Positions 32,261 to 41,536 of a stretch of 50,458 nucleotides of DNA are shown piece by piece. The stretch lies in the NCBI RefSeq assembly GCF_947495455.1, contig NZ_CANLZC010000030.1, positions 1-50,458 of the forward strand. The letters run 5' to 3'. The translations under genes and the position numbers were made by a program. The DNA comes from an uncultured Shewanella sp. (GTDB lineage: Bacteria > Pseudomonadota > Gammaproteobacteria > Enterobacterales > Shewanellaceae). The notes beneath the pieces were generated by a model. It did not search any database, had not been told where the DNA came from, and saw only the letters and a program-made list of their open reading frames with translations. Every line of letters starts with the position of its first letter. The stretch's first letter is position 1.

Positions 32261-33012
32261 TAATTCCCGCTATTGATCTTATTGACGGACAAGTGGTGCG
32301 CCTCTATCAAGGAGATTATACACAACAAACCACTTTTGATTTGAGTCCATTAGAGCAATTACAATCTTATCAAGCACAAGGGGCTAATCTACTGCATATT
32401 GTCGATTTAACTGGCGCAAAAGATCCGAGTAAACGACAAACCGCACTCATTAGAACACTCGTTGATAGCCTACAGACTCAAATCCAAGTGGGTGGCGGTA
32501 TTCGCAGTGAAGCTCAAGTCGCCGAGTTACTTAATTTAGGGGTAAGCCGAGTCGTCATCGGCTCTCTTGCTGTCAGCCAACCTGAATTGGTCCAGTCTTG
32601 GCTTAAAAAATACGGCGGCGATGCCATTTGCTTGGCCCTAGATGTCAATATTAATGAACAAGGCGAAAAAATTGTCGCGGTATCAGGCTGGCAGTCTGGC
32701 GGCGGAAAAACCTTGGAATCCCTTGTGGAGCAATTTTCTCCCTTTGGGCTAAAGCATGCACTCGTCACCGACATCAGTAAAGACGGTACCTTAAGCGGTG
32801 CCAATACTGAACTCTATAAAGATATTGCGAAGCATTATCCCCATATTCAATGGCAAGCATCTGGCGGCATTGCCACCCTCAATGATGTCGCAGCGGTCAG
32901 AGACAGCGGCGCCAGCGGTATTATTATTGGCAAAGCCTTACTCATTGAAGCCTTTGATGTCAAAGAAGCCATCGAGTGTTGGCCCAATGTGAAAGAGGAC
33001 ATATCATGCTAG
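32257..33012 (+). CDS. hisA: phosphoribosylformimino-5-aminoimidazole carboxamide ribotide isomerase
   Basis: HisA is the TIM-barrel isomerase of step 4. [18 protein letters not shown] holds the first catalytic aspartate, VGGGIRS and [12 protein letters not shown] the second and the phosphate loops. The protein has 251 residues, a few more than usual through its ending KEDISC. It overlaps hisH by four bases and hisF by seven. Confidence 0.96.
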   Translation: MIIPAIDLIDGQVVRLYQGDYTQQTTFDLSPLEQLQSYQAQGANLLHIVDLTGAKDPSKRQTALIRTLVDSLQTQIQVGGGIRSEAQVAELLNLGVSRVVIGSLAVSQPELVQSWLKKYGGDAICLALDVNINEQGEKIVAVSGWQSGGGKTLESLVEQFSPFGLKHALVTDISKDGTLSGANTELYKDIAKHYPHIQWQASGGIATLNDVAAVRDSGASGIIIGKALLIEAFDVKEAIECWPNVKEDISC

Positions 33013-33779
33013 CAAAACGTATCGTCCCATGTTTGGATGTTAAAGAAGGCAAAGTCGTTAAAGGCGTACAGTTTCGTAATCACGAAATAGTAGGTGATAT
33101 TGTACCACTTTCAGCACGCTATGCCTTCGAGGGCGCAGATGAACTGGTATTTTACGATATTACCGCCAGTGCTCATGATAGGATCATTGATAAATCTTGG
33201 GTAAGCCGAGTCGCTGAACAAATTGATATTCCATTTTGTGTTGCAGGCGGAATAAAAAGCCTAGATCAAGCGAGGCAATTACTGGCCTATGGGGCTGATA
33301 AAATATCCATCAACTCCCCTGCATTGAGCGATCCTTCCCTTATCGCTAGGCTGCAAAATGAATTTGGTCGCCAATGTATTGTCATTGGTATCGACTCTTA
33401 TTTTGATAAAGAGACTCAAAGCTATAAAGTCAAACAGTTCACTGGTGATGAAGCGGCCACTAAAGACACCCAATGGTATACCCAAGACTGGGTAGAAGAA
33501 GTGCAAAAACAAGGCTGCGGTGAAATTGTGCTCAATGTGATGAATCAAGATGGCGTGAGACAAGGTTACGATCTCAAGCAATTATCCATGATCCGCCGCC
33601 TCTGTGATGTGCCCCTTATCGCCTCAGGCGGCGCTGGTACTATGGCCCATTTTAAAGAGGTGTTTATTGAAGCCAATGTCGATGCCGCCCTTGCCGCCAG
33701 TGTGTTTCATAAAGCCATTATTGATATTCAAGCGCTAAAAGCATACTTACTGCAAGCAGGTATTGCCATTAGGCGTTAA
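33006..33779 (+). CDS. hisF: imidazole glycerol phosphate synthase, cyclase subunit
   Basis: HisF closes the imidazole ring using ammonia from HisH and releases AICAR to purine synthesis. The 257-residue TIM barrel begins [20 protein letters not shown], with the catalytic aspartate at residue 11, and has [13 protein letters not shown] and IASGGAGTM. The ATG at 33006 gives the conserved N-terminus; an upstream in-frame start would add ten unrelated residues. Confidence 0.97.
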   Translation: MLAKRIVPCLDVKEGKVVKGVQFRNHEIVGDIVPLSARYAFEGADELVFYDITASAHDRIIDKSWVSRVAEQIDIPFCVAGGIKSLDQARQLLAYGADKISINSPALSDPSLIARLQNEFGRQCIVIGIDSYFDKETQSYKVKQFTGDEAATKDTQWYTQDWVEEVQKQGCGEIVLNVMNQDGVRQGYDLKQLSMIRRLCDVPLIASGGAGTMAHFKEVFIEANVDAALAASVFHKAIIDIQALKAYLLQAGIAIRR

Positions 33780-33874
33780 TTTTCCTTCAGTGCAATGAAA
33801 CAAAGACATTGATTAAAATGAACAACAATAAGTTCCCCATGACACTTCAACCTTATGGGGCATAGGATGACATT

Positions 33875-34501
33875 ATGACAGACTCGCTTCTCACACAACT
33901 TGACTGGAACAAACAAGATGGTCTCATTCCCACTGTCGTGCAAAACCACTTAAGCGGTAAAGTACTCATGCTGGGTTATATGAATAAAGCCGCTTTAGAA
34001 AAAACCCTTAGCACTCAAGAAGTGACTTTTTTCAGCCGCAGTAAACAAAGATTATGGACCAAAGGCGAAAGCTCAGGCCACACACTCAAGCTCATCGCCA
34101 TAGACAAAGATTGTGATAACGACAGTTTATTAGTGCAAGTCTTACCCAAAGGGCCAACCTGCCATTTAGGCACAGAAAGCTGCTGGAAAAACGGCGAAAG
34201 CCACAGCTTTATTAACAATTTATCTCAGCTTATTGCCGCAAGAAAAGGTCAAGATCCTAACACTAGCTACACGGCTTATTTATTTGAACGTGGCACCAAA
34301 CGCATCGCACAAAAAGTCGGTGAAGAAGGCTTAGAAACGGCACTCGCCGCGGCGACTCATGATAAACCAGAGCTGATTAATGAAGCGTCGGATCTTCTTT
34401 ATCATTTACTGGTATTACTAGAAGATCAAGAACTAAGCTTAAGTGATATTACGCAAAACTTGATGCAACGTCATAACAAAGCCACACAGACAGATAACTA
34501 A
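33875..34501 (+). CDS. hisI: bifunctional phosphoribosyl-AMP cyclohydrolase / phosphoribosyl-ATP pyrophosphatase
   Basis: HisIE catalyses steps 2 and 3. The N-terminal cyclohydrolase (about 1-115) has [31 protein letters not shown] and the zinc-binding CHLGTESCW. The C-terminal pyrophosphatase (about 120-208) has [13 protein letters not shown] and the [14 protein letters not shown] helix. The 95-base gap after hisF is the largest within the operon and holds a small stem, CCCCAT with ATGGGG (33835-33860). Last gene of the operon. Confidence 0.96.
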   Translation: MTDSLLTQLDWNKQDGLIPTVVQNHLSGKVLMLGYMNKAALEKTLSTQEVTFFSRSKQRLWTKGESSGHTLKLIAIDKDCDNDSLLVQVLPKGPTCHLGTESCWKNGESHSFINNLSQLIAARKGQDPNTSYTAYLFERGTKRIAQKVGEEGLETALAAATHDKPELINEASDLLYHLLVLLEDQELSLSDITQNLMQRHNKATQTDN

Positions 34502-34531
34502 CTTGCTGATATTCACTATTCCATAAATACA

Positions 34532-34564
34532 TCAGCTCAAGGAATAACACTTGAGCTGAATTTT
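34532..34564 (+). terminator. his operon terminator
   Basis: TCAGCTCAAG, eight-base loop, CTTGAGCTGA forms a perfect 10-bp stem followed by ATTTT, 30 bases after the hisI stop. It may also serve the convergent gene. Confidence 0.75.
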
Positions 34565-34597
34565 CCTGCGCTTACACTGTCTATTATCGAACGAGTG

Positions 34598-35698
34598 CTA
34601 CTCTTTTGGTGGTCTTTCTTTTGGTGGCCTTTCTTTCGGTGGTCTTAGTGGCCTCAAAGGCCTTTGACTGGCATCGCATAACATGCCCCCTTGCTTATTC
34701 TTCATCATTTTTTGATCCAAGGCGCAACCTTGCTGCCCTTTAAGGCAACCTAATATTTGATTTTTAGCGGGCAAGTTAACATGGTAGTGATAGCCTAAGT
34801 TAGCGAATCTGTGTCCTCGGCAGCTATCAAGATCATCAGGCTCTTGGCCGTCTGCATTTAATCGACTGTAAATAAGATGCCCATCCACTGCCAGTCCTAT
34901 GATAGGTGCATGGGTTGCAACAGAGCGCCACTGAGTACTGCAGCCCATAGCAGCATGATAATGATAACCCACATGTAAGTTCACATGTCCGCCACAAGCA
35001 TCAAATGGGGCCAAAGTATATGCCCCCAAAATATGTTCAATTGGCGCTCTCACATCGAATTTAACACCATTAAAGGCTACGCCATAGCCAGTGAATTCAT
35101 TCGCTCTTTGCAATCCCTTATCAATAACGGGTTTAATGGGAATAATATAAGTCGTTGTTAAGGCATTTCCCATATAACTGACTTGACATTGCACACAATA
35201 ATTTCGATATTCATCTTCCACATCGGGTTTAGCGGCAGCGGCGCAGGCTTTTTTCGTTCTCGTGACGTTAACCACACCTGTCTTTGGATTGAAAAGTTGC
35301 CATTGATCATCATTAAAAAATTGAGCAAGGTTTTTGATAAAGCCCCCATCAATGCCATAGACTTCTCCGTCATAAAACATCATACCGCCTTTTTGGATCC
35401 CCTCATTCACTGTATTCGGACACCAAGGACCTTGTTCATGATCAGTGACGGATTGCACCTCAATTTGCAGGCACTGAGTCTTAGCCCCACCTGACAAAGT
35501 ACAATCCACCACTTTCGGACCACTGACAATCACTTCTTTATCAAAAAATTGACTCAAACGAGCAGCTTGTTCATCCATTGATAAACTCGATGTGATCGCA
35601 AGGGGATGTTGAGCATCATGAGCAAGGCTCAAAGGCGTATAAATAACCGATATTGAGCATAATAAAAAATAAGTCACTGAATGTGGAAAAGACATCAT
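34598..35698 (-). CDS. exported YHYH-domain protein
   Basis: The 366-residue protein has a signal peptide ending near SLAHD. The YHYH domain covers about residues 90-330, with two YHYH motifs (YHYHAAMGC and YHYHVNLPA) and paired cysteines; such motifs suggest metal binding but the family's function is unknown. The C-terminus is a short proline-rich charged repeat (RPLRPLRPPKERPPKE and on), encoded by an 18-bp DNA repeat. The ATG at 35698 has GGGAG upstream; an earlier TTG is rejected. It is convergent with the his operon and stands alone. Confidence 0.8.
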   Translation of the reverse strand: MMSFPHSVTYFLLCSISVIYTPLSLAHDAQHPLAITSSLSMDEQAARLSQFFDKEVIVSGPKVVDCTLSGGAKTQCLQIEVQSVTDHEQGPWCPNTVNEGIQKGGMMFYDGEVYGIDGGFIKNLAQFFNDDQWQLFNPKTGVVNVTRTKKACAAAAKPDVEDEYRNYCVQCQVSYMGNALTTTYIIPIKPVIDKGLQRANEFTGYGVAFNGVKFDVRAPIEHILGAYTLAPFDACGGHVNLHVGYHYHAAMGCSTQWRSVATHAPIIGLAVDGHLIYSRLNADGQEPDDLDSCRGHRFANLGYHYHVNLPAKNQILGCLKGQQGCALDQKMMKNKQGGMLCDASQRPLRPLRPPKERPPKERPPKE

Positions 35699-35951
35699 CA
35701 AGCTCCCTTTTGAAATAAGCCTGTGTTGATCATAGACGAAATCTCATACTACTAAGACCAAACCCCTTAGAAACACGCTTAAATTAATTCTTTTACCATA
35801 CTTTTTTCATACTAAAGCCAACTTCAATCCCTCTATAATAATTCCATTAACCCATATTATTCGTTGTGTTATATCGCAGCAGGTGCTCTTTGAATAGAAC
35901 GACAAGTGTTTAATTGACATTAAAGTGATTAAGGGTATGAAAGGAGTAAAC

Positions 35952-36605
35952 ATGCGATTAATCAAAAAAGCAAAAGTGCTTCTTAAACGAAAAATCAGTC
36001 AAATAGCAGTGATATATTATATCTTCATATCAGTGCAAAATAAGTACGCCACCTTGCTTTTATATAAGTTGGCACATTCCTACCCTATTTGTCGTAAATT
36101 ACACTTAGTTGACGTGTTGTCAGATAAAAAAAACCATCAAATTGTCAAAGAAAGAACACCAGTCACCATAGATTTGAAAAAATTAAAACACTTACCCAAA
36201 GACAGCTTTGGTCACCAGCTTTACTTACATGCTCAAACCACCCCACTCTTTACGCATCATAACAATGACAATAATGATTATGCCTATATTGTCAATCGAC
36301 TTGTCGTCACCCATGACATTTATCATGTCCTGCTTGATGTCGATACTAAATTTCACTCAGAAGCCCGCATTGCGGGGTTTAGCTCAATACAGCACCCCTA
36401 TTATTTAAGCCCTGTCATTAATGTCTGCGCCGGTTTAATATGGTGCAGCTTAAACCATCCTCATCGCGTCAGCCAAGTTATTGAAGAGTTCATCAAAGGC
36501 CGCATCATAGGTAAAGCGGCAAAGAAGGTCTTTCATATCAATTGGGAAACCTTGTATGAAGAAAAAGCTGAACACGTCAGAGCGCAACTCAACATCAAAT
36601 TGTAA
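35952..36605 (+). CDS. Coq4-family protein
   Basis: The 217-residue protein keeps the Coq4 signature HDxxH followed after 11 residues by Glu (VTHDIYHVLLDVDTKFHSE, about residues 127-144). In Coq4 these residues hold a metal and act on ubiquinone precursors. The N-terminus is basic and amphipathic, suggesting membrane contact. AAGGAG lies six bases before the ATG at 35952, so an upstream GTG is rejected. The similarity outside the motif region is weak, and no ubiquinone gene is near. It is probably co-transcribed with the next gene 57 bases on. Role in quinone or lipid metabolism is inferred. Confidence 0.7.
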   Translation: MRLIKKAKVLLKRKISQIAVIYYIFISVQNKYATLLLYKLAHSYPICRKLHLVDVLSDKKNHQIVKERTPVTIDLKKLKHLPKDSFGHQLYLHAQTTPLFTHHNNDNNDYAYIVNRLVVTHDIYHVLLDVDTKFHSEARIAGFSSIQHPYYLSPVINVCAGLIWCSLNHPHRVSQVIEEFIKGRIIGKAAKKVFHINWETLYEEKAEHVRAQLNIKL

Positions 36606-36662
36606 TAAACGGGATGAGTAAGTTTATCCTATCCCCGTAAACTAGACTGATAGGCCAATACC

Positions 36663-37145
36663 ATGAAATGGAAAGTATTTTGGACTGAAATCAAACTCAA
36701 ACTGTTATTCTTTTTTATTCTGCCCTTGCTGTCTAAAATAAAATTTCAGCTCATTGTAACGGATCAGCATAAAATTGTGGCTAAACTGCCCAATAAACGC
36801 ATTAATAAAAATTATTATCAAAGTATCTACTTTGGTGCTCAGGTCATAAAGGCTGAAGCCTTACCTTATATTTACTTATACCTTTTCTTCAAACCAATAT
36901 TAAAACAGTATCAAGTCATCACTCAATCTTTTAGCAGTCACTTCTATCGAAAAGCGCAAGGTCACTTGTATTTATCTTTAAAACTCAATAAACGCAAACT
37001 AACAGAATGTTTTGCGACAGCAAGACACACTCAAAGCAAGACACATGATTTTATCATAAACGGCTTTTGTATTAAAAATCATAAACCTCAGCTAACCTGC
37101 CGATTTAATATCAAACTCCATATCAAAGCCTTGAACAAAATTTAA
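36663..37145 (+). CDS. hypothetical protein, possible hotdog-fold thioesterase (DUF4442-like)
   Basis: A basic 160-residue protein. A hydrophobic N-terminal helix (LKLLFFFILPLLSKIKF) is followed by IVAKLPNKRINKNYYQSIYFGAQ, which resembles the segment around the active site of hotdog thioesterase-like proteins (Pro or basic residues, then a small-to-large helix start). The usual acidic residue after GA is replaced by Gln, so catalysis is doubtful. It is AT-rich and lysine-rich. It follows the Coq4-like gene closely in the same direction, suggesting a joint role at a membrane lipid. Confidence 0.5.
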   Translation: MKWKVFWTEIKLKLLFFFILPLLSKIKFQLIVTDQHKIVAKLPNKRINKNYYQSIYFGAQVIKAEALPYIYLYLFFKPILKQYQVITQSFSSHFYRKAQGHLYLSLKLNKRKLTECFATARHTQSKTHDFIINGFCIKNHKPQLTCRFNIKLHIKALNKI

Positions 37146-37354
37146 TAAAGAAGATCGTTCAATTTGCTGTTTATAAGTCTAAATAAGTATCCATCTCTTC
37201 CCTTTAAACAAAATCGCCAATTAGCATTATCTTCCTATTGAGAACTCTGTTTTTTTGGAGGCTATTTCATTCAGGATTATGATGTTGCACCAGTCAACTT
37301 CTGCTACAATCCGCTGCACATTAAGCCCACTCTTTTCATGATAGGTATCCCTCA

Positions 37355-38458
37355 ATGAGCCTTGCAGATAAAGTATTAGTTGTTAATGATAATCTTCCTA
37401 TTCGTACCGAAAAACCTGTCCATTCAGGAAAGGTTCGTAGTGTTTATTGGTTAACTGACAGTGACAGTGCCCGTTTAATTAACGAAAAAGGCTACGATGT
37501 CCCTGCCGATACGCCTCTGGCTATCATGGTCATCAGCGATCGTATTTCTGCCTTTGATTGTATTTGGAGAGGCGAAGATGGATTAAATGGTGTACCGGGA
37601 AAAGGCATGGCATTAAACGCCATTTCAAATCATTGGTTCACGCTATTTAAAGAAAAAGGCTTAGCAGATAGCCATATTCTAGATATTCCACATCCTCTCG
37701 TATGGATAGTTCAAAAAGCACGTCCAGTCATGATAGAAGCCATCGCGAGACAATATATTACAGGATCCATGTGGCGCAGTTACAGTCAAGGTGAGCGGAA
37801 TTTTTGTGGGATCACCTTGCCCGAGGGACTGAATAAAGATCAAAAAATGCCTGAGCTGCTCATCACCCCCTCCACTAAAGGCATATTAACTGGCCTTGAA
37901 GGCGTTCCTGAAGCCGATGATGTGAATGTCTCTCGAGCTGATATTTTACGTCACTTAGACGGATTTAATTTTAATAATGAACAAGATGTCGATCTGTATG
38001 AAAAGCTATTAAAAGAAGGTTTTGAGGTGATCAGTAACGCATTGGCTGAACAAAATGAAATTTTTGTCGATACCAAATTTGAATTTGGCTACGTTAAAGA
38101 TACTCAAGGCAATGATAAACTTATCTATATGGATGAAGTGGGAACACCTGATAGTTCAAGGATCTGGGAAGGTAATGCCTTTTCACAAGGCAAAATCATC
38201 GAGCAATCCAAAGAAGGCTTTAGACAATGGTTGCTCAATCATTTCCCTGATCCCGATATTCTCCTCAACAAAAATCGTATGCAAGAGCGCTTGGCACTGG
38301 CCGCAGACAATCCATTACCTCAAGAAATCATGATGATGGTTTCTGATACCTATATCCAAATTGCCGAAAAAATTGTAGGTAAACGATTATCCATCAGCCA
38401 GAATCCAAAGCAAGAAATCATTGATATTCTAAAAAATGAGTATCAGCTTATTGACTAA
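37355..38458 (+). CDS. purC: phosphoribosylaminoimidazole-succinocarboxamide synthase
   Basis: PurC joins aspartate to CAIR in purine synthesis. The 367-residue product belongs to the long form found in Shewanella and Vibrio, not the 237-residue E. coli form. [10 protein letters not shown] (nucleotide-binding loop), [25 protein letters not shown] [17 protein letters not shown] and [12 protein letters not shown] are typical. The ATG follows TAGG. The 209 bases before it show no gene and no clear PurR operator. Confidence 0.95.
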   Translation: MSLADKVLVVNDNLPIRTEKPVHSGKVRSVYWLTDSDSARLINEKGYDVPADTPLAIMVISDRISAFDCIWRGEDGLNGVPGKGMALNAISNHWFTLFKEKGLADSHILDIPHPLVWIVQKARPVMIEAIARQYITGSMWRSYSQGERNFCGITLPEGLNKDQKMPELLITPSTKGILTGLEGVPEADDVNVSRADILRHLDGFNFNNEQDVDLYEKLLKEGFEVISNALAEQNEIFVDTKFEFGYVKDTQGNDKLIYMDEVGTPDSSRIWEGNAFSQGKIIEQSKEGFRQWLLNHFPDPDILLNKNRMQERLALAADNPLPQEIMMMVSDTYIQIAEKIVGKRLSISQNPKQEIIDILKNEYQLID

Positions 38459-38469
38459 AATGATATTGG

Positions 38470-38502
38470 CTCTGAAGGACGATTTCATTCTCCCCTTCAG
38501 AG
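38470..38502 (+). terminator. possible purC 3' hairpin
   Basis: CTCTGAAGG and CCTTCAGAG pair across 15 bases, 12 bases after the purC stop. No T-tract follows, so it may stabilise the mRNA end or terminate weakly. The rest of the gap to 38637 holds no gene that I can support. Confidence 0.4.
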
Positions 38503-38637
38503 TACAATATAAATTCATTGACTATATTAGACTTTATTATCGAGAAAGCGATAGAGGGATTAACACACGCAATAAATCAGTGCCTTCCATGAGCAGCCGT
38601 AATGAAAAAAGCAACAATACCTAAGTAGTCGATCACT

Positions 38638-38958
38638 TTAGCCATCAAATACGACATCAGGCCAATGAGACAAAATTTCATCATGCTGATTGGCTTGTGA
38701 AAATTCCTCCCAGTGCACGCCATTAATATCTGTTTCACAAATAAAGCCAGTGGCTTTGGGATCTTCCCACCCTAAATGACGAATAGGTCTTTCTGCCTGA
38801 TCTGATGTCAATCGAATCGAAAAATTCAACATTTCTGTGCGCCAAAGAGCATATTCTCTCGGAACCACCACCTCAGGTTCACAGCCTATTTTTTGACTAT
38901 AAAAAAGAATAGACTCATCGATATCTTTCACTGCAAGTGCCACATGAAACCTTTTCAT
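38638..38958 (-). CDS. VOC (glyoxalase/bleomycin resistance) superfamily protein
   Basis: This 106-residue protein contains one VOC beta-alpha-beta-beta-beta unit pair: MKRFHVALAVKDIDESILFYSQ at the start, with a metal-ligand-type His, then LNFSIRLT and TGFICETDINGVHWEEF. The last Glu would be the usual second ligand. Proteins this small act as dimers. The ATG at 38958 has a G-rich site upstream, and a GTG one codon before is rejected. The substrate is unknown. Confidence 0.75.
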   Translation of the reverse strand: MKRFHVALAVKDIDESILFYSQKIGCEPEVVVPREYALWRTEMLNFSIRLTSDQAERPIRHLGWEDPKATGFICETDINGVHWEEFSQANQHDEILSHWPDVVFDG

Positions 38959-39112
38959 CACGAAGCCCCCATTAAATCATAAAACGATTATAATTCTACG
39001 CTTCTTTTTAAATAGAAAACATTATTACAAGTCATGTTCACGCAACACATCACGTTTTTAATTTAAAAAAACCATTATTAGCAACACTAATGAAACACTA
39101 AAAACATTAAAC

Positions 39113-39922
39113 TTAAAACAACATGACAACACCAACAATTAAGACCAATCCAGCATACAGTTTTTGTAAATGCATTTGGGGAATAGCGCCGCCCAATTTA
39201 ACGCCCAATCCAGCCATAATTGCACTCGGCAGCACAGTAAAACTCACCAAATAAAGATTAATAAACCCCAACTGTCCGGGGACATGCTCAAAACGAGTCC
39301 AGCCAGTAACAATAAACATCAAGGCTCCCGTTATCGAAAGAGAGACACCAAAAAAAGCGCCACAGCCAATTGCTGCTCTTAAAGGCACATCACACTTGCT
39401 CAAATAAGGCACAGTGAAAACCGGGATCCCCATTAAAAACCATAAAAGACCTTGTAAAAATGTCAAAAAATGGTGATAAGCAGACAATAATGACCACTTA
39501 GCCCTATCAGTTTCTTGTTGATATTGCCAAAACCACACACCCAATAAAATCACCACCACTGAAAAAATATGCTTTACAACACTGCTTGCCATCACATTCA
39601 GCAATGCAATTGCCACCACACTCCCGATAAATAACCCTGGCAGCATCCTCTTTATCAAATCGACACGAATATTACCTTGACGCCAATGGAGATAGACTGC
39701 TGAAATACCCAGTAGCATTGCCGTAGCACCACAACTGGCAATCGCCACTTGCATTTGAAATACGTCTATTAAAGTAAAATGGCGTAAAAGATAATAAAAT
39801 CCTGGCACTAATGCGAGGCCAGAACCACCACCAAATACGCCGTATATCAGGCCTGCAACACTCCCAATCACCACACATTCACTAATAAATAATGGCCAAT
39901 CGAGTAACATAGTACCCATCAT
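39113..39922 (-). CDS. TauE/SafE family sulfite/organosulfonate exporter
   Basis: This 269-residue integral membrane protein has about eight helices in two halves. The glycine-rich first repeat (GLIYGVFGGGSGLALVPGFYYLL) is the family signature, and the second half repeats it as GIPVFTVPYLSKCDVPLRAAIGCGAFFGV. Members export small sulfur-containing or organic anions; the ligand here is not identifiable. Two adjacent ATG codons open the gene and no strong ribosome-binding site is seen. It stands alone, with palindromic element 2 directly upstream. Confidence 0.82.
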   Translation of the reverse strand: MMGTMLLDWPLFISECVVIGSVAGLIYGVFGGGSGLALVPGFYYLLRHFTLIDVFQMQVAIASCGATAMLLGISAVYLHWRQGNIRVDLIKRMLPGLFIGSVVAIALLNVMASSVVKHIFSVVVILLGVWFWQYQQETDRAKWSLLSAYHHFLTFLQGLLWFLMGIPVFTVPYLSKCDVPLRAAIGCGAFFGVSLSITGALMFIVTGWTRFEHVPGQLGFINLYLVSFTVLPSAIMAGLGVKLGGAIPQMHLQKLYAGLVLIVGVVMLF

Positions 39923-39947
39923 TTTAATTAAACATTACATATGATTA

Positions 39948-40214
39948 TATACCCAATCCACTTGAAAGTGCATGTTTTCAGAGCTCATAAAAAGGCTTAG
40001 TTCAAGGCGTATGAGTGAAAGAATGCTCATTGCCTTGTAAGGTCATACAACGCAGAAGTTAGCGTTTTTACAGACTCCAAAAGGGCTGGTTTAAAACACT
40101 TTTATACTGCGTTATTGAGTATCAACTTAGAACAACTAAACTATCAACTCAATGCCTTGCCTAAAAATGTTTTAATTCCAGCTGAATCCTGCATCTTCAA
40201 GTGGTTTGGGTATA
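39948..40214. mobile_element. MITE-like palindromic element 2
   Basis: A 267-base non-coding element has inverted ends of about 25 bases: TATACCCAATCCACTTGAAA at the left and the complement of TATACCCAAACCACTTGAAG at the right. Its inside shares TTCAAGGCGTAT (40001), CAACGCAGAAGT (40048), CCTTGCCTA (40155) and a GCTGAATCC end with the element at 9885-10200 in the same order, though the ends differ. It lacks the segment of about 40 bases around CGCCATGG found in element 1. It fills most of the gap 39923-40266. Confidence 0.7.
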
Positions 40215-40266
40215 GTCGCTAAACAAGACTCAGTAGCAAGTTATCAAACGGATTGTGTCCATGCAT

Positions 40267-41061
40267 TTATTCCGCTAATTTTTCCGTAAAAACACCTTTC
40301 TTGGGGGAAATGTTCCATCCCATGGCGTTATAGACATGATAACGCAGAGCGCCTACATACTCATGTAAAGCAAAATCCATTAATGTAAACTGATATGCAC
40401 TGGGCAACCAATAAGGTGACACTGTGACATAATCTCCCCGCATTGGAATGGCATCGATACCAAAATGATTGAAATATTGTTCACTACGGCGCAAATGTAA
40501 TGCCGAAGTCACCAAGATCAGTTGACTATTTTTCTGATTAAAATGAACAAAATCATGATCTGACTCTAAAATACGTCGAGTAAATTCAGCATTTTGCCAA
40601 GTATTCATACTATTAGGTTCAAGGATTATCATCTTCTCTGGTACGCCCAAAGCGACTAACCAATGTTTGTAAACTTTGGCTTCAGCTTCACCAAAATGCA
40701 AAGGATCGCCGCCGCTGACTATCACCCAACAAGCCCCCTTTGTTTTATCACAACGCTTATATTGAATTGCCGTTTCAATGATGCGACCATAAGCAAAAAA
40801 AGGCGGCTCAACATCAGAGGAAGCTAGCTTAATCGTACCCGCCCCCAATAAAATAATGACATTATTCTCACGCCACTTTACATTCGGTTTCACTTGATAG
40901 TCTTGTTGTAAGTCATTTAATAAATATCTCGGGGCAATCCCACTGCCCACCAAAATAAATAACACCAATGCCAAAATGGCCAACCCAAAACGAATTTTTC
41001 GCCAACCAAGTATAGAGGCAAGTAATATCAAACACAGTAAAATGATAAGCAGCAAACTCAT
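40267..41061 (-). CDS. DUF218 (YdcF/ElyC-like) membrane protein
   Basis: The 264-residue protein has two N-terminal transmembrane helices (about 1-20 and 25-48) and a periplasmic DUF218 domain. NNVIILLGAGTIKL, VSGGDPLHFGEAEA, SMNTWQNAEF and ILVTSALHLRRSEQYF follow the conserved order. The best-studied relatives are SanA and ElyC, which affect envelope integrity and peptidoglycan precursor use; the biochemical activity is not settled. AAGGG lies upstream of the ATG. Positions 41062-41157 hold no gene. Confidence 0.85.
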   Translation of the reverse strand: MSLLLIILLCLILLASILGWRKIRFGLAILALVLFILVGSGIAPRYLLNDLQQDYQVKPNVKWRENNVIILLGAGTIKLASSDVEPPFFAYGRIIETAIQYKRCDKTKGACWVIVSGGDPLHFGEAEAKVYKHWLVALGVPEKMIILEPNSMNTWQNAEFTRRILESDHDFVHFNQKNSQLILVTSALHLRRSEQYFNHFGIDAIPMRGDYVTVSPYWLPSAYQFTLMDFALHEYVGALRYHVYNAMGWNISPKKGVFTEKLAE

Positions 41062-41157
41062 GAAATACCCTTAATCAATAACCCTTTATAAATAACGCTT
41101 AATAAATAATCTTTAGTCAATTCTTCATCTACCCTAGAAGAACACTCCACATAATAA

Positions 41158-41391
41158 GTGAAAGAGATCCGTCATAGGTATATAGCGTATACACTTCATT
41201 TGGCATGCTCAATCATCCTTTTATCGCTATTAATCCTGTCAGCCTGTGCAACGGACTTAAGCCAGATTAACACTCCCACCAATCAAGCAAGCATAATCGC
41301 ATTTGAAGGCTCGAGGTTTCAGTCTCTCATTCCGCCCTCCTCTTTCCTCTTTCCTCTTTCCTCTTTCCACGTCGGCATCAACGAGCATTGA
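41158..41391 (+). CDS. putative small lipoprotein over a 7-bp microsatellite
   Basis: This 77-residue frame starts at a GTG with no clear ribosome site. A hydrophobic segment ends in LILSAC, a good lipobox. The part after it passes through four CCTCTTT units and ends at once (FHVGINEH). In the frame that would be read with one more 7-bp unit, the sequence continues another 33 codons past the repeat to a stop at 41466 and ends in the plausible helix TAAETITKVQQALV. It may be an off-phase or degraded gene. No family is recognised. Confidence 0.4.
   Translation: MKEIRHRYIAYTLHLACSIILLSLLILSACATDLSQINTPTNQASIIAFEGSRFQSLIPPSSFLFPLSSFHVGINEH
41339..41368. repeat. heptanucleotide microsatellite (CCTCTTT)4
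   Basis: Four perfect CCTCTTT units plus a partial CC lie inside the putative lipoprotein gene. Seven is not a multiple of three, so a gain or loss of one unit changes the reading frame. Such repeats are the classic cause of phase variation. Confidence 0.85.
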
Positions 41392-41536
41392 ATACGTTTC
41401 ATCACCAACCTAAGAACACACAAACTGCTGCAGAAACCATCACCAAAGTTCAACAGGCCCTAGTTTAATCTGCTTTACTTATTGAGTCGAAAACAAGATT
41501 AGCCTCTTCTCATCTCAGCTAAATAAGGAAAGCACA

